Below are positions 39,337 through 47,851 of a stretch of 64,000 nucleotides of DNA, in pieces. Each line of letters opens with the position of its first letter. Positions within the stretch are counted from its first letter, which is position 1. Source of the DNA: an uncultured Anaerolineae bacterium (lineage in GTDB: Bacteria > Chloroflexota > Anaerolineae > J036 > Brachytrichaceae); the NCBI GenBank assembly GCA_937927775.1, contig CALBEF010000031.1, positions 1-64,000 of the forward strand, in the 5' to 3' direction. The translations under genes were made by a program, and so were the position numbers. The notes below the pieces were generated by a model. That model saw nothing but the letters and a program-made list of their open reading frames with translations, did no database searches and had not been told where the DNA came from.

Positions 39337-40716
39337 ATGCGCACCCTCGCCGGCGCCTTCGCAGACTACCGCGCCAGGTCATTCTGGCTGGAACAGGCCA
39401 CAGCAGGCTATCTGCAAAGTCCCGCCCTGGAAGGCGTGGCGCGCGCTGATATTCTGGTTGTCGGCGCTGGCCTGAGCGGCATCTCTACCGCTTACCATCT
39501 CAAACTCGCCGAGCCCAGCCTGCGCATCGTCGTGCTGGAATCGGAAGTCACCGGCTATGGCGCAAGCGGTCGAAACGTCGGCTTTATCGTTCCATACGTC
39601 AGCCCATCGCTCCGCCTGATGGCAATGCGATTTGGCGCGCAGCGAGCGCGCGAGGCGCGGCGCTATGCGGAACGCGCCTGCGCGTATCTTGTCGAGACAA
39701 TCGCGCGCCGCCGACTCGACTGCGACTACGAGGCGCGCGACTATCTGCGCGTGGCGCGCACGCCGGCAGAGCTGAGGCGCGCGCAGGAAGAGCTTGCGCT
39801 GGCGCGCCGGCTGGGGATCGAAGATATCGAATGGCTTGATGCCGGCGCAGTGCGCGAGCAGGTGGACTCGCCCACCTACCTCGGCGCGCTGCGCGAACGT
39901 CGCGCCGGCCTGCTCAACCCGGCCCGCCTGACACGGGAGTTAAAGCGCGTCGCCGTTGCCAGCGGCGTGGAGATTTATGAGCGCAGCCCTGCCCTCACGC
40001 TACAGTTCGAGCCGGTCGTGAGAGCGCAAACACCGCGCGGCGCCGTTGAGGCCGATCGCTGCGCGCTGGCAACCAACGCCTACTCGGCGCAATTCCCCGC
40101 CCTGCGCGCCAGGCAGTGTCCACTCCACACCTATGCCGTGCTCACCGAGCCGCTGACGCCGGCGCAACTGGGCAGCCTGGGCTGGCAAGCGCGCCAGGCG
40201 TTGTCGAACATGCGCATATTCCGACACGACTACCGCTTGACCGGGGACAATCGATTGCTGGTCGCCGGCGGCAACGCGCATTACCTGGCAGGAAACCAGA
40301 CCGCCGTTAACCATGACACGCGAGCGTTCGAGGACCTGGCCATCTTTATCGATCAGACCTTTCCATCGCTGCGCGGCATCGCCATTGCTCAACACTGGAG
40401 CTGGGTTGTATCGGCCACAGCCGACCTCGCGCCGGCGCTCGGCGTTCTGGGCAATGCCCCGCGTGTCGTATACAGCGTGGGCAACCTCGAGCACAACGTT
40501 GCGCTGTCCTATTTGAACGGCCGCGCGCTGAGCGACCTGCTCCTGGAGCGCAAAACCGATCTGACCGACGTGTTTTTCGTCAAACGCGCTACAATTCCGC
40601 TGCCGCCGGAGCCGGCGCGTTCGCCTCTGGTGAATGGCGTATTGAGCCTGCTGCGCGCCCGCGACGCGCTCGATGAGCGGCGCGGATTGGGCAACAGCGC
40701 CATTCGCCGTGCATAG
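39337..40716 (+). CDS. FAD-dependent amino acid/amine oxidoreductase (DAO family)
   Basis: This 459-residue flavoprotein has the dinucleotide-binding VVGAGLSGISTAYHL (about 40-55) followed by VLESEVTGYGASGRN. The C-terminal WSWVVSATADLAPALG and YSVGNLEHNVALSY belong to the DAO fold, which includes glycine, sarcosine and D-amino-acid oxidases and DadA-like dehydrogenases. The first 30 residues resemble the SFWLEQA leader seen in GabB/PuuB-like oxidases. It is co-directional with and three bases from the methyltransferase. The exact amine is unknown. Confidence 0.88.
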   Translation: MRTLAGAFADYRARSFWLEQATAGYLQSPALEGVARADILVVGAGLSGISTAYHLKLAEPSLRIVVLESEVTGYGASGRNVGFIVPYVSPSLRLMAMRFGAQRAREARRYAERACAYLVETIARRRLDCDYEARDYLRVARTPAELRRAQEELALARRLGIEDIEWLDAGAVREQVDSPTYLGALRERRAGLLNPARLTRELKRVAVASGVEIYERSPALTLQFEPVVRAQTPRGAVEADRCALATNAYSAQFPALRARQCPLHTYAVLTEPLTPAQLGSLGWQARQALSNMRIFRHDYRLTGDNRLLVAGGNAHYLAGNQTAVNHDTRAFEDLAIFIDQTFPSLRGIAIAQHWSWVVSATADLAPALGVLGNAPRVVYSVGNLEHNVALSYLNGRALSDLLLERKTDLTDVFFVKRATIPLPPEPARSPLVNGVLSLLRARDALDERRGLGNSAIRRA

Positions 40717-40755
40717 CCCGCTCCGCGCCTGATCACGTTTTATCGGGAGTCTGAG

Positions 40756-41046
40756 ATGTCAAAAAAACCTCGCCGTCAGCGCACACCGAATCTGCCGCCG
40801 GAAGCATTTGTCATGCCGCAGGCAGCGCGGACAGAGTCCGCGCGGACAGAGTCCGCCCCAACGCGCGCGCCAGTGGCAGCAAACAGCGCCACAAAGCCGG
40901 CCCCTGTCGCCAGTTCCGACGCGCCGGCCAAAGCAGTGGACTGGCAACGCGAATACGGCGCAGTGCTGGGCGATCTGAAGCGCACCGGCATCCTGGCCGG
41001 CATCCTGCTCATGATCATGGTCGTGTTGTCGATCATCATCCCGTAG
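40756..41046 (+). CDS. small single-pass membrane protein, unknown function
   Basis: This 96-residue protein has a basic N-terminus, a low-complexity Ala/Pro/Ser region with a short internal duplication (ARTES twice, DNA repeat near 40830-40857), a WQREYGAVLGDLKRTG amphipathic stretch (about 63-78) and one C-terminal membrane segment (79-96). GGGAG lies before the start. I do not recognise a named family. The topology suggests a tail-anchored protein. Confidence 0.65.
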   Translation: MSKKPRRQRTPNLPPEAFVMPQAARTESARTESAPTRAPVAANSATKPAPVASSDAPAKAVDWQREYGAVLGDLKRTGILAGILLMIMVVLSIIIP

Positions 41047-41128
41047 CCGGCAACGATTGATTTTTAACGCCCGCTCAGGGCCTGCTCATCCGGCTATGGT
41101 GCAATGCCGCCTGGAGATGCAACAAGCC

Positions 41129-41611
41129 ATGAGTGAATCAATCCACAATGTATCGGTGACAACCGCCGGCGGCGCTGAGCAGCCGTTGAGCGCCTATCAG
41201 GGTCGCGCGCTTTTGATCGTGAACGTGGCGTCAAAGTGCGGCTATACGCCGCAGTATGCCGGGCTGGAGGCGCTCTATCGCAAGTACAAAGACCAGGGGT
41301 TCGAAGTGCTTGGCTTCCCGTGCAACCAGTTCGGGGCGCAGGAACCCGGCACGATGCAGGAGATTCTGGACTTCTGCTCGACGAAATACGACGTGACATT
41401 CCCGATCTTCGGGAAGATCGACGTGAACGGGCCGAACCGCTCGCCGCTGTACGCCGTGCTGACGCAGGCCGAGCCGGCTGGCGACATCTCGTGGAACTTC
41501 GAGAAGTTCGTGGTGGGCAAGGATGGGCGCGTGGTGGGGCGCTTCAAGTCGAAAGTAGCGCCGGATGCGCCGGAACTGGTGGCGGCGATTGAGCAGGCGT
41601 TATCGGCATAG
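41129..41611 (+). CDS. glutathione peroxidase-type thiol peroxidase
   Basis: This 160-residue peroxide reductase uses a peroxidatic Cys37 (NVASKCGYT); it is a Cys, not a selenocysteine, enzyme. The catalytic partners Gln67 (CNQFG), Trp122 and Asn123 (WNFEKF) are present. Cys83 (DFCSTKYDVTFP) is at the place of the resolving Cys in thioredoxin-dependent members, so thioredoxin is the more likely reductant. A palindromic terminator follows. Confidence 0.93.
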   Translation: MSESIHNVSVTTAGGAEQPLSAYQGRALLIVNVASKCGYTPQYAGLEALYRKYKDQGFEVLGFPCNQFGAQEPGTMQEILDFCSTKYDVTFPIFGKIDVNGPNRSPLYAVLTQAEPAGDISWNFEKFVVGKDGRVVGRFKSKVAPDAPELVAAIEQALSA

Positions 41612-41645
41612 TGCCCGCCCTAATCCTTGTCTATGAGAAAAATAC

Positions 41646-41671
41646 ACGGCCTGCCGGCGCCGGCAGGCCGT
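41646..41671. terminator. bidirectional terminator between gpx and recN
   Basis: A perfect 26-bp palindrome (ACGGCCTGCCGGC and its complement) has A-rich sequence on the left and T-rich sequence on the right. It can stop both converging genes; the recN stop codon is two bases from it. Confidence 0.9.
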
Positions 41672-41672
41672 T

Positions 41673-43481
41673 TTAATTTGTGTTTGCCCGGGCTTTGACC
41701 TCGCCGGCTTCCTTCAGCAACTGCTCGGCGCCATGCCGGCCTGTCTTGCCGGACGTGCCGAGCATCTGGGCCAGTTCTTCCAGCCTGTCTTCGCGCTTCA
41801 GCCGGCGCACGCTGGTGACGGTGCGTTGCGCGCCGGCGCCGTCGTCGCGCAGCGCCTTTTCCACCTTGAAGTGCGCGTCGGCAAAGCTGGCCAGTTGCGG
41901 CAGATGCGTGATGCACAGCACCTGGTGCGAGCCGGTCAGGCCCCACAGTTTTTGGCCCACAATGGTGCCCACGCGCCCGCCGATACCCTGGTCGATCTCG
42001 TCGAAGATCAGCGTCGGCGTGCGATCGGCGCGGGTCAGCACGGCTTTCAGCGCGAGCATCAGCCGGGCCGTCTCGCCGCCCGAAGCGATTTTTGCCAGCG
42101 GCTTCAGCCCCTCGCCCACGTTGGGCGCGATCATGAACTCGACCCGGTCGATGCCGGTTGCGTCAAAGCGGATTTTGGATTTGGGGTTTTGGATTTCGGA
42201 TTCGGGTTGGGTCGCCGGGGTGTTGCCGATGTCTGAAGGGGGAGCAATGCCGTCATCGCTCGGCTCGTGGGTGATGCTGACGGCGAAACGCGCGCCGGCC
42301 ATGCGCAAGTCCTGCAACTCGGCTTCCACACCACGCGCCAGCTCGATCGCCGCCGCGCGCCGCCCGGCAGACAACGTCCCGGCCAGCGCGGCATACTCGC
42401 CCATCAGAGCGCCCAGTTGCGCCTGAAGCTGCTCGATCCGCTCGGCGCTGTTCTCAATCTGCGCCAGCTCGGCCTCGGCCTGATCGGCAAAGGCAAGCAT
42501 GGCTTCGATCGTGTCGCCATATTTGCGTTTCAGCTTCTTGATGAGTTCCAGCCGGCTCTCGACCTGCTCCAAGCGGCGCGGGTTGAATTCGATGGCCTCG
42601 CGGTAGTCGCGCAGGCTGCGCGCCACTTCTTCCACAATCGCTGTGGCCTCGGCCATTTGCCTGCCGTACTCCTCGAACTGCTTATCAAAGCGCGCCAGAT
42701 GCTCGATGGCGCGCGCGGCCTGCGCCATCTGGTCGAGCGCGGCCGGCTGACTGCGCGTGGATTCGTAGAGCAGGCCCCAGGCTTCCTCGGCATAAGCAGC
42801 CAGCGCCTCGGCATTGGCAAGCCGCGCATGCTCCTCTTGCAGCGTTGCTTCCTCGTTCGGCTTCAGTTTGGCCGAGCGAATTTCCTCGAGCTGGAACCTG
42901 AGCATATCGACGCGCCGGGCGCGCTCGCGGGCGTTGTGGGTCAGTTGGTCGATCTCGCGGCGCACGGCGCGCGCCTCGTGGTATTTGGCGGCCACCTGCT
43001 GACGCAACTCCCACAGGCCGGCGTAGCGATCCAGCAGGTTGATGTGTTCCTTGACCCGCAGCAGCGAGACGTGCTCGGACTGGCCATGCACATCAACCAG
43101 CAACTCGCCCAGATCGCGCAGCACGCTCTGGCTGACCGACCGGCCATTCACGCGGCACAGGCTGCGGCCATTGGGGCGCACCTCGCGGCCCAGAATCAGT
43201 TGCCCCGGCTCATCCGGCTCCAGACCCTGTTCGGCCAGCAGCGCCTCCACCAGTTGGCGCGACTCATCATCGAGGGTAAAGACGCCTTCGATCAGGGCGC
43301 GCTCGGCGCCGGCGCGCACCATGCTGGCCTCGGCGCGATCGCCCAGCAGGAGCGCGATCGCGTCCACGATGATGCTCTTGCCCGCGCCGGTTTCGCCGGT
43401 GAGGACATTCAAGCCGGCGCCCATCTCCACATCGAGGGCGTCGATAATTGCGAAATCGCGCACGCGCAGCTCGGTCAGCAT
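41673..43481 (-). CDS. recN: DNA repair protein RecN
   Basis: This 602-residue SMC-like ATPase acts in double-strand break repair. Walker A GETGAGKS is near 32-39, the long coiled-coil arms span about 150-390, the signature SGGETARLMLAL is near 470-480, and Walker B LIFDEIDQGIGG follows. It is about 40 residues longer than usual. Residues 425-438 (PESEIQNPKSKIRF) are encoded by six exact heptad repeat units and look like a repeat insertion between the arms and the signature. The start at 43481 has GAGGA about ten bases upstream. Confidence 0.95.
   Translation of the reverse strand: MLTELRVRDFAIIDALDVEMGAGLNVLTGETGAGKSIIVDAIALLLGDRAEASMVRAGAERALIEGVFTLDDESRQLVEALLAEQGLEPDEPGQLILGREVRPNGRSLCRVNGRSVSQSVLRDLGELLVDVHGQSEHVSLLRVKEHINLLDRYAGLWELRQQVAAKYHEARAVRREIDQLTHNARERARRVDMLRFQLEEIRSAKLKPNEEATLQEEHARLANAEALAAYAEEAWGLLYESTRSQPAALDQMAQAARAIEHLARFDKQFEEYGRQMAEATAIVEEVARSLRDYREAIEFNPRRLEQVESRLELIKKLKRKYGDTIEAMLAFADQAEAELAQIENSAERIEQLQAQLGALMGEYAALAGTLSAGRRAAAIELARGVEAELQDLRMAGARFAVSITHEPSDDGIAPPSDIGNTPATQPESEIQNPKSKIRFDATGIDRVEFMIAPNVGEGLKPLAKIASGGETARLMLALKAVLTRADRTPTLIFDEIDQGIGGRVGTIVGQKLWGLTGSHQVLCITHLPQLASFADAHFKVEKALRDDGAGAQRTVTSVRRLKREDRLEELAQMLGTSGKTGRHGAEQLLKEAGEVKARANTN
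42168..42209. repeat. six-unit heptad tract inside recN
   Basis: Read on the minus strand: CAACCCG, AATCCGA, AATCCAA, AACCCCA, AATCCAA, AATCCGC. At 42 bp it keeps the reading frame. The unit type is the complement of the GATTTTG units at 47707. Confidence 0.95.
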
Positions 43482-43687
43482 GGCAATGATTCCTCGCTCA
43501 GCTTTCGCCGATCCGGGATGTGACAGAACAAATATTCTACCCGATTGAGCGTTGAGGGAGACGGCTGACGGCTGGCGCAGCGAGCGGCGACTGCCGGCGC
43601 GACGTTGCAAAAGCGCCGCCCTGATTTAGAATCGCTGCGCCAGAGGCCGGCGCAAGCGGCCATTCAATTTCTGCGAGGTGATGGGAC

Positions 43688-44575
43688 ATGAAACTGAATA
43701 TGGGGAAACGCGAGTTGGAACTGGACGGCAAGCATCTTGGGCGCCTGCGCGAGGCAAATGACCTGATGGGCGACCCGGAGGCGTTGCGCGCGCGCATGCA
43801 GGAAGACGGCTACCTGCTCATTCGCCGGCTGCACGACCCGCAAAAAGTCAAAGCCGCGCGGCGCGCGCTCATCGACAACCTGGACGCCAACGGGCAAATC
43901 GACCGCAGCCACCCGCTCGACGAAGCGTGGATCGCCCCCGGCGCGCGCGGCGCGTTCATGGGCGGCGCCAGGGCAGTCACCCACAGCCCGGAGTTCCTGG
44001 CCGTCGTCGAAGCGCCGGAACTGATGCAGTTCTTCAGCGACTTCCTGGGCGGGCCTGCTCTCACCTACACCTACAAGTGGTTGCGCGCCGTCGGAACCGG
44101 CGACTTCACCGGCGCCCACTACGATGTCGTGTACATGGGCCGGGGCACGCGCAATCTCTACACCGTGTGGACGCCGCTCGGCGATGTGCCGTTTAACAAA
44201 GGGCCGCTGGCCATCCTCGAAGGCTCGCAACACTTCGAGCGCGTCAAGGCCACCTATGGCCAGATGGATGTTGACCGCGACCATGTCACCGGCTGGTTCT
44301 CGGAAGACCCGCTTGAATTGATCGAACAGTACGGCGGGCGCTGGTTGACCGCCGAGTTTGAGATGGGTGACGCGCTCATCTTCGGCATGTACACCATGCA
44401 CGGCTCGCTGAACAACGACACGCCCACCTTCCGCCTCAGTTGCGACACGCGCTATCAGCGCGCCGATGAACCGGTGGACGAGCGATGGATCGGCGAAAAC
44501 CCCATCGCGCACTACGGCTGGATGCAGGGCCAAACCGTTTCGATGGAAGAAGCGCGCAGGCGCTGGGGCGTGTGA
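43688..44575 (+). CDS. phytanoyl-CoA dioxygenase (PhyH) family protein
   Basis: This 295-residue Fe(II)/2-oxoglutarate-dependent oxygenase-like protein has the iron triad visible as His144 and Asp146 (GAHYDVV) and distal His238 (YTMHGS). The 2-oxoglutarate-binding Arg probably lies in FRLSCDTR. PhyH relatives hydroxylate diverse small molecules; the substrate here is unknown. GAGGTGATGGGAC precedes the start. It is convergent with the MFS gene; a GC-rich hairpin (CTCCCCCT...AGGGGGAG, 44601-44629) lies between them. Confidence 0.88.
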   Translation: MKLNMGKRELELDGKHLGRLREANDLMGDPEALRARMQEDGYLLIRRLHDPQKVKAARRALIDNLDANGQIDRSHPLDEAWIAPGARGAFMGGARAVTHSPEFLAVVEAPELMQFFSDFLGGPALTYTYKWLRAVGTGDFTGAHYDVVYMGRGTRNLYTVWTPLGDVPFNKGPLAILEGSQHFERVKATYGQMDVDRDHVTGWFSEDPLELIEQYGGRWLTAEFEMGDALIFGMYTMHGSLNNDTPTFRLSCDTRYQRADEPVDERWIGENPIAHYGWMQGQTVSMEEARRRWGV

Positions 44576-44631
44576 GCCGGCTGCCTCGTCTTCTCCACTC
44601 CCCCTCTCCCGCGCGGAAAGGGGGAGCAGCC

Positions 44632-45891
44632 TCACGCTACAATCTGCCGGATGATGGGCGTCTTCAGGTGGGTGGCAACCACGGCCAGCAGGCACACGCC
44701 GCCGCCGAACAGCACCGCCGCCGGCGCGCCGAACTGCTGCGCCAGCGCGCCGACGAACAGACTTCCGAACGGCGCGACCCCCTGCAGCGCCCACAGGTAG
44801 GTGCTGATCACCCTTCCCCGCAATTCGTTGGGCACGAGCAACTGCACGAGCGTGTTGGTCATGGCCAGTTGCGTCACCGATCCCCAGCCGATGATAACCA
44901 TCAGCGGCAGCGCAGCGGGCAGCGCGCGTGAGAAGGCGATCAGCACCAGCGCGGCGCTGAAGGCGAACTGGCCGGCCGTCATCAGCGCGCCTTTGCGCTT
45001 CATCGCGCTGAACATCGCCAGAATAACGGCGGCGGCCAGCGCGCCAATCCCCTGCGCCGTCATCAGGGCGCTGTTGCGCGCCGCAACAACCGACTCGGTG
45101 TCGCCCGAATGCTGAAAAGTGTCGCGCGCGAACACCGGCATCTGCTGAATGGCCGTGAAGCCGAAGAAGCCGGGAATGGCCGCCATGACAATCAGCAGCG
45201 CCACCACAGCCGAGTTGCGAATGTAACGCTGGCCTTCGCGGAACTCCTGCACCGCGCCGGCACGGGCAGCCGGCGCGCGCGCTTGCGGCGTCGTGCGCAC
45301 AAACAGCAGCCCGATGATGACAAACAGAAAGCTCACCCCATTGGCAAAGAAAGCCCACCCTTCACCCTGTTCGCCCAGCAACACCAGAAACGGCGCCGTG
45401 AGCGACGGCCCGATGACGCGCGCCAGATTGAACACGGCCGAGTTCAGCGCGATCGCATTCGGCAGCGCCGGCCGGCCCACCAGTTCGATCATCATCGCCT
45501 GCCGCGCCGTGATCTCGACCGAGTTCGCCACGCCGGCCACAAACGACAGCGCCGCAATGTGCCACACGGTGATCGCGCCGCTCAGCGCCAGAAACGCCAG
45601 CGTGAACGCCTGCGCCATCAGCACCGTCTGCATCACGATGACCGTCCTGCGCTTGTCGAGCCGCTCCACCAGCACGCCGCCCGGCAACATCAGCAGCAGC
45701 GACGGCAGCGACGCGGCAAAGCCGATCAGGCCCAGATAGACCGGCTGGCCGGTGATGCGATAGGCGAGATAGGGCTGCACGGTGTTTTGCATCCACGTGC
45801 CGATCAGCGACACAAACTGGCCGATCCAGAAGATACGATAGTCGCGCGATGCCAGCGCGGGAAAGCGGGCGGAGAGCGTAGCGGTGAACAT
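44632..45891 (-). CDS. MFS transporter (MFS_3 / EntS-like)
   Basis: This 419-residue membrane protein has about 12 predicted helices. The N-terminal FPALASRDYRIFWIGQFVSLIGTWMQ and the loop 2-3 sequence GGVLVERLDKRR are typical of MFS exporters in the EntS/MFS_3 group. The cargo is unknown. The promoter side contains a heptad tract (45904-45945). It is convergent with PhyH and downstream of recO on the same strand. Confidence 0.88.
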   Translation of the reverse strand: MFTATLSARFPALASRDYRIFWIGQFVSLIGTWMQNTVQPYLAYRITGQPVYLGLIGFAASLPSLLLMLPGGVLVERLDKRRTVIVMQTVLMAQAFTLAFLALSGAITVWHIAALSFVAGVANSVEITARQAMMIELVGRPALPNAIALNSAVFNLARVIGPSLTAPFLVLLGEQGEGWAFFANGVSFLFVIIGLLFVRTTPQARAPAARAGAVQEFREGQRYIRNSAVVALLIVMAAIPGFFGFTAIQQMPVFARDTFQHSGDTESVVAARNSALMTAQGIGALAAAVILAMFSAMKRKGALMTAGQFAFSAALVLIAFSRALPAALPLMVIIGWGSVTQLAMTNTLVQLLVPNELRGRVISTYLWALQGVAPFGSLFVGALAQQFGAPAAVLFGGGVCLLAVVATHLKTPIIRQIVA

Positions 45892-45903
45892 TGATGTGCG
45901 GGT

Positions 45904-46005
45904 GTTGCGTATTGCGTATTGCGTATTGCGTATTGCGTATGGAGTATCGCCCGCAACACGACAATCCTACTCCTGACCTCTGACTCCTGACCGCTGACTA
46001 CTGAC
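45904..46005. repeat. two heptad tracts between MFS and recO
   Basis: The first (45904-45945) has GTTGCGT, four ATTGCGT units and ATGGAGT. The second (45971-46005) has five NNCTGAC/NNTTGAC-like units: TCCTGAC, CTCTGAC, TCCTGAC, CGCTGAC, TACTGAC. The recO stop codon (45998-46000) lies in the second tract. Confidence 0.95.
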
Positions 46006-46813
46006 CCCGCTCGATCTCGGCAATGAAGCGCGTGGAACGCAGACCGCGTTCGAGCACGTAGCTCAAATACTGCCGCATGGCGCGCTCAGCCTGATGAAGC
46101 GCCTGATCTGAAAAGTCATCCGCCATCGCCATGAGCTGATCGAGCGTGACGGTCTGCAGGGCGCGCAACAACGCCAGCGCGCCGGGCGCGAGGCGCAGCG
46201 TCTCTCTGGCGCCGGCTGCCGCTTTGGCGCACAACACGCCGCCATCGGCCAGCGCGAAAGCCGTGTCGGGCAGGCTGCGCAAGCTGACGGCGTCGGCCAG
46301 GGTTCCGGCAAGTTGATCGACCTCCAGAATGGCGTTGGTGCGCGCGCAGCGGAACAATTGCGGCCGATAGCCGGCGATGGTCAACAGTCTCATCTCGAAA
46401 TAGCGCGAGGCCAGCGCAGGCCGGGGCGATTCGCAGATCCACATCAGCCCGTTGGCCAGCAAATCGTACAAAGCCGGCTCTTCATTGCCTTCCTGGGTGA
46501 ACTGATCGATCAACTCGCCCAGATAGTGCGCATAGCCGCCGCGCAGCAGGTCCTCGCGCAGCGGGCGATGCGCTTCGATCACTTCCGCCTGACTGACGAT
46601 GTCGAACGTTCGCCCGCGCGCCAGCAGCAGCCGGACGCGGGCAAACAACTCGATGTGGCCGGCTTTTCGGCTGGTGATCTTGCGCGCGCCTTTGGCGATC
46701 ACGCGCACTTTCCCAAGTTGCGGAGTCATCAGCGTCAGCAGCCGGTCGGCTTCGCCGTAGTCGGCCCGCCGCAGAATGACGGCCTCAGTTGCATATACCC
46801 GCGCGCGTGACAT
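45998..46813 (-). CDS. recO: recombination mediator RecO
   Basis: This 271-residue protein loads RecA with RecF and RecR. The N-terminal OB fold (ATEAVILRRADYGEADRLLTLMTP) and the helical C-terminal domain are present. The zinc site of Deinococcus-type RecO (two CxxC pairs) is only half kept: a single Cys in LFRCART near 156 and one in GGVLCAKA near 199. Metal binding is therefore doubtful. The last four residues and the stop come from a heptad tract. It lies 24 bases after mutM on the same strand. Confidence 0.9.
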   Translation of the reverse strand: MSRARVYATEAVILRRADYGEADRLLTLMTPQLGKVRVIAKGARKITSRKAGHIELFARVRLLLARGRTFDIVSQAEVIEAHRPLREDLLRGGYAHYLGELIDQFTQEGNEEPALYDLLANGLMWICESPRPALASRYFEMRLLTIAGYRPQLFRCARTNAILEVDQLAGTLADAVSLRSLPDTAFALADGGVLCAKAAAGARETLRLAPGALALLRALQTVTLDQLMAMADDFSDQALHQAERAMRQYLSYVLERGLRSTRFIAEIERGQ

Positions 46814-46837
46814 GAGTTTGATCCGGTAGAGGGGGAT

Positions 46838-47701
46838 TCACATCTGGCACGCCGCGCAGAAATGCGTGCTGCGCTGACCCACCACAATGCGACGGACAGG
46901 CCGGCCGCAGTCCACACATGGCAGGCCGGCGCGGCCATACACCTTAAAATGCTCCTGATAGTTGCCGCCCGGATACACCCAGTCGAAGCTGGCGCCGTTG
47001 GCCGCAATGCCGTCAAGCAGCGTCTGGCGCACTGCTTCGCCCAGCCGCAGCGCGTCATCGGCAGTGAGCGTGGCAGCCAGGCGCGTGGGATGCAGCCGCG
47101 CCAGGAACAGCGACTCGTCGGCGTAGATGTTGCCCACGCCGGCGATAAAATGCTGGTCGAGCAGAATTGGCTTGAGCGCGCCGCGCTTCGCCAGCAGCCG
47201 CGCCGCGAACTCCTGCGGGTTGACGCTGAGCGCGTCCGGCCCAAGTTTACCCGTCACATCCGAAACTCGCTCGGTCAAATACACGCGCCCAAATTTGCGG
47301 GCGTCGTCGAAGCGCAACGCCCAGCCGTCATCAAGCAGCCATACCACACGGGCATGGGGGGTGAATGCATCCGCCTCTGGAACGACATCGAGCCGGCCGC
47401 TCATTCTCAGGTGCGCCAGCATGAACAGCGGCTGGCGCGGGCTTGCAGATGACGAATCGGCAACGCCACCATCTTCTGCGCCGCGCAGCTCCAGAATCAG
47501 ATATTTGCCGTGCCGGCTGATGGCGGCCACACGACGGCCAGCCACGCGCCGCACAAAGGCCGGCGCAGGTATGCCGCTCACCTCGCGCGGCCATAGCACG
47601 CGCGCCTGGCGGATCACGCGGCCCGCCAGCGGCGGTCTCTGCGGCCCGCTGCCCTCGCGCAAGATGCGGGCCACAGTCTCGACTTCGGGAAGCTCAGGCA
47701 T
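46838..47701 (-). CDS. mutM: formamidopyrimidine-DNA glycosylase
   Basis: This 287-residue enzyme removes oxidised purines and nicks the abasic site. The N-terminal catalytic PELPEVE follows the initiator Met, the Lys of GKYLILEL is near 66, and the C-terminal zinc finger has four Cys (CVDCG and CAACQ). The length is normal. The start has GGAAG immediately upstream, right at the edge of the heptad tract 47707-47769, so that tract forms the leader. It is co-directional with recO, giving a small repair operon. Confidence 0.96.
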   Translation of the reverse strand: MPELPEVETVARILREGSGPQRPPLAGRVIRQARVLWPREVSGIPAPAFVRRVAGRRVAAISRHGKYLILELRGAEDGGVADSSSASPRQPLFMLAHLRMSGRLDVVPEADAFTPHARVVWLLDDGWALRFDDARKFGRVYLTERVSDVTGKLGPDALSVNPQEFAARLLAKRGALKPILLDQHFIAGVGNIYADESLFLARLHPTRLAATLTADDALRLGEAVRQTLLDGIAANGASFDWVYPGGNYQEHFKVYGRAGLPCVDCGRPVRRIVVGQRSTHFCAACQM

Positions 47702-47706
47702 CTTCC

Positions 47707-47769
47707 GATTTTGGATTTTGGATTGGGGATTGGGTGTTGCGTATTGCGTGTTGCGTATTGGGTGATGCC
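47707..47769. repeat. nine-unit heptad tract before mutM
   Basis: Two GATTTTG, two GATTGGG, then TGTTGCG, TATTGCG, TGTTGCG, TATTGGG and TGATGCC follow each other with no phase break. Two different unit types (GATTTTG and NNTTGCG) are joined in the same 7-bp register. Confidence 0.97.
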
Positions 47770-47780
47770 GATTGCAGGAC

Positions 47781-47851
47781 GCCCCACAGCCTTCGCAACC
47801 TTCACCACTTTAGCAACCTGAACAACCTTAAGAACCTTAACAACCCTCAAC
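47781..47851. repeat. nonamer-phased tract at the end of the GNAT gene
   Basis: Units such as GCAACCTGA, ACAACCTTA, AGAACCTTA and ACAACCCTC follow a 9-bp period. They then change to CAACCCT heptads that encode the last residues (LRVEGC) of the GNAT protein. Confidence 0.75.

Noticed and set aside
41237-41242. Selenocysteine in the glutathione peroxidase
   Set aside because: The peroxidatic position is an ordinary Cys codon (Cys37); no in-frame TGA or SECIS-like need.
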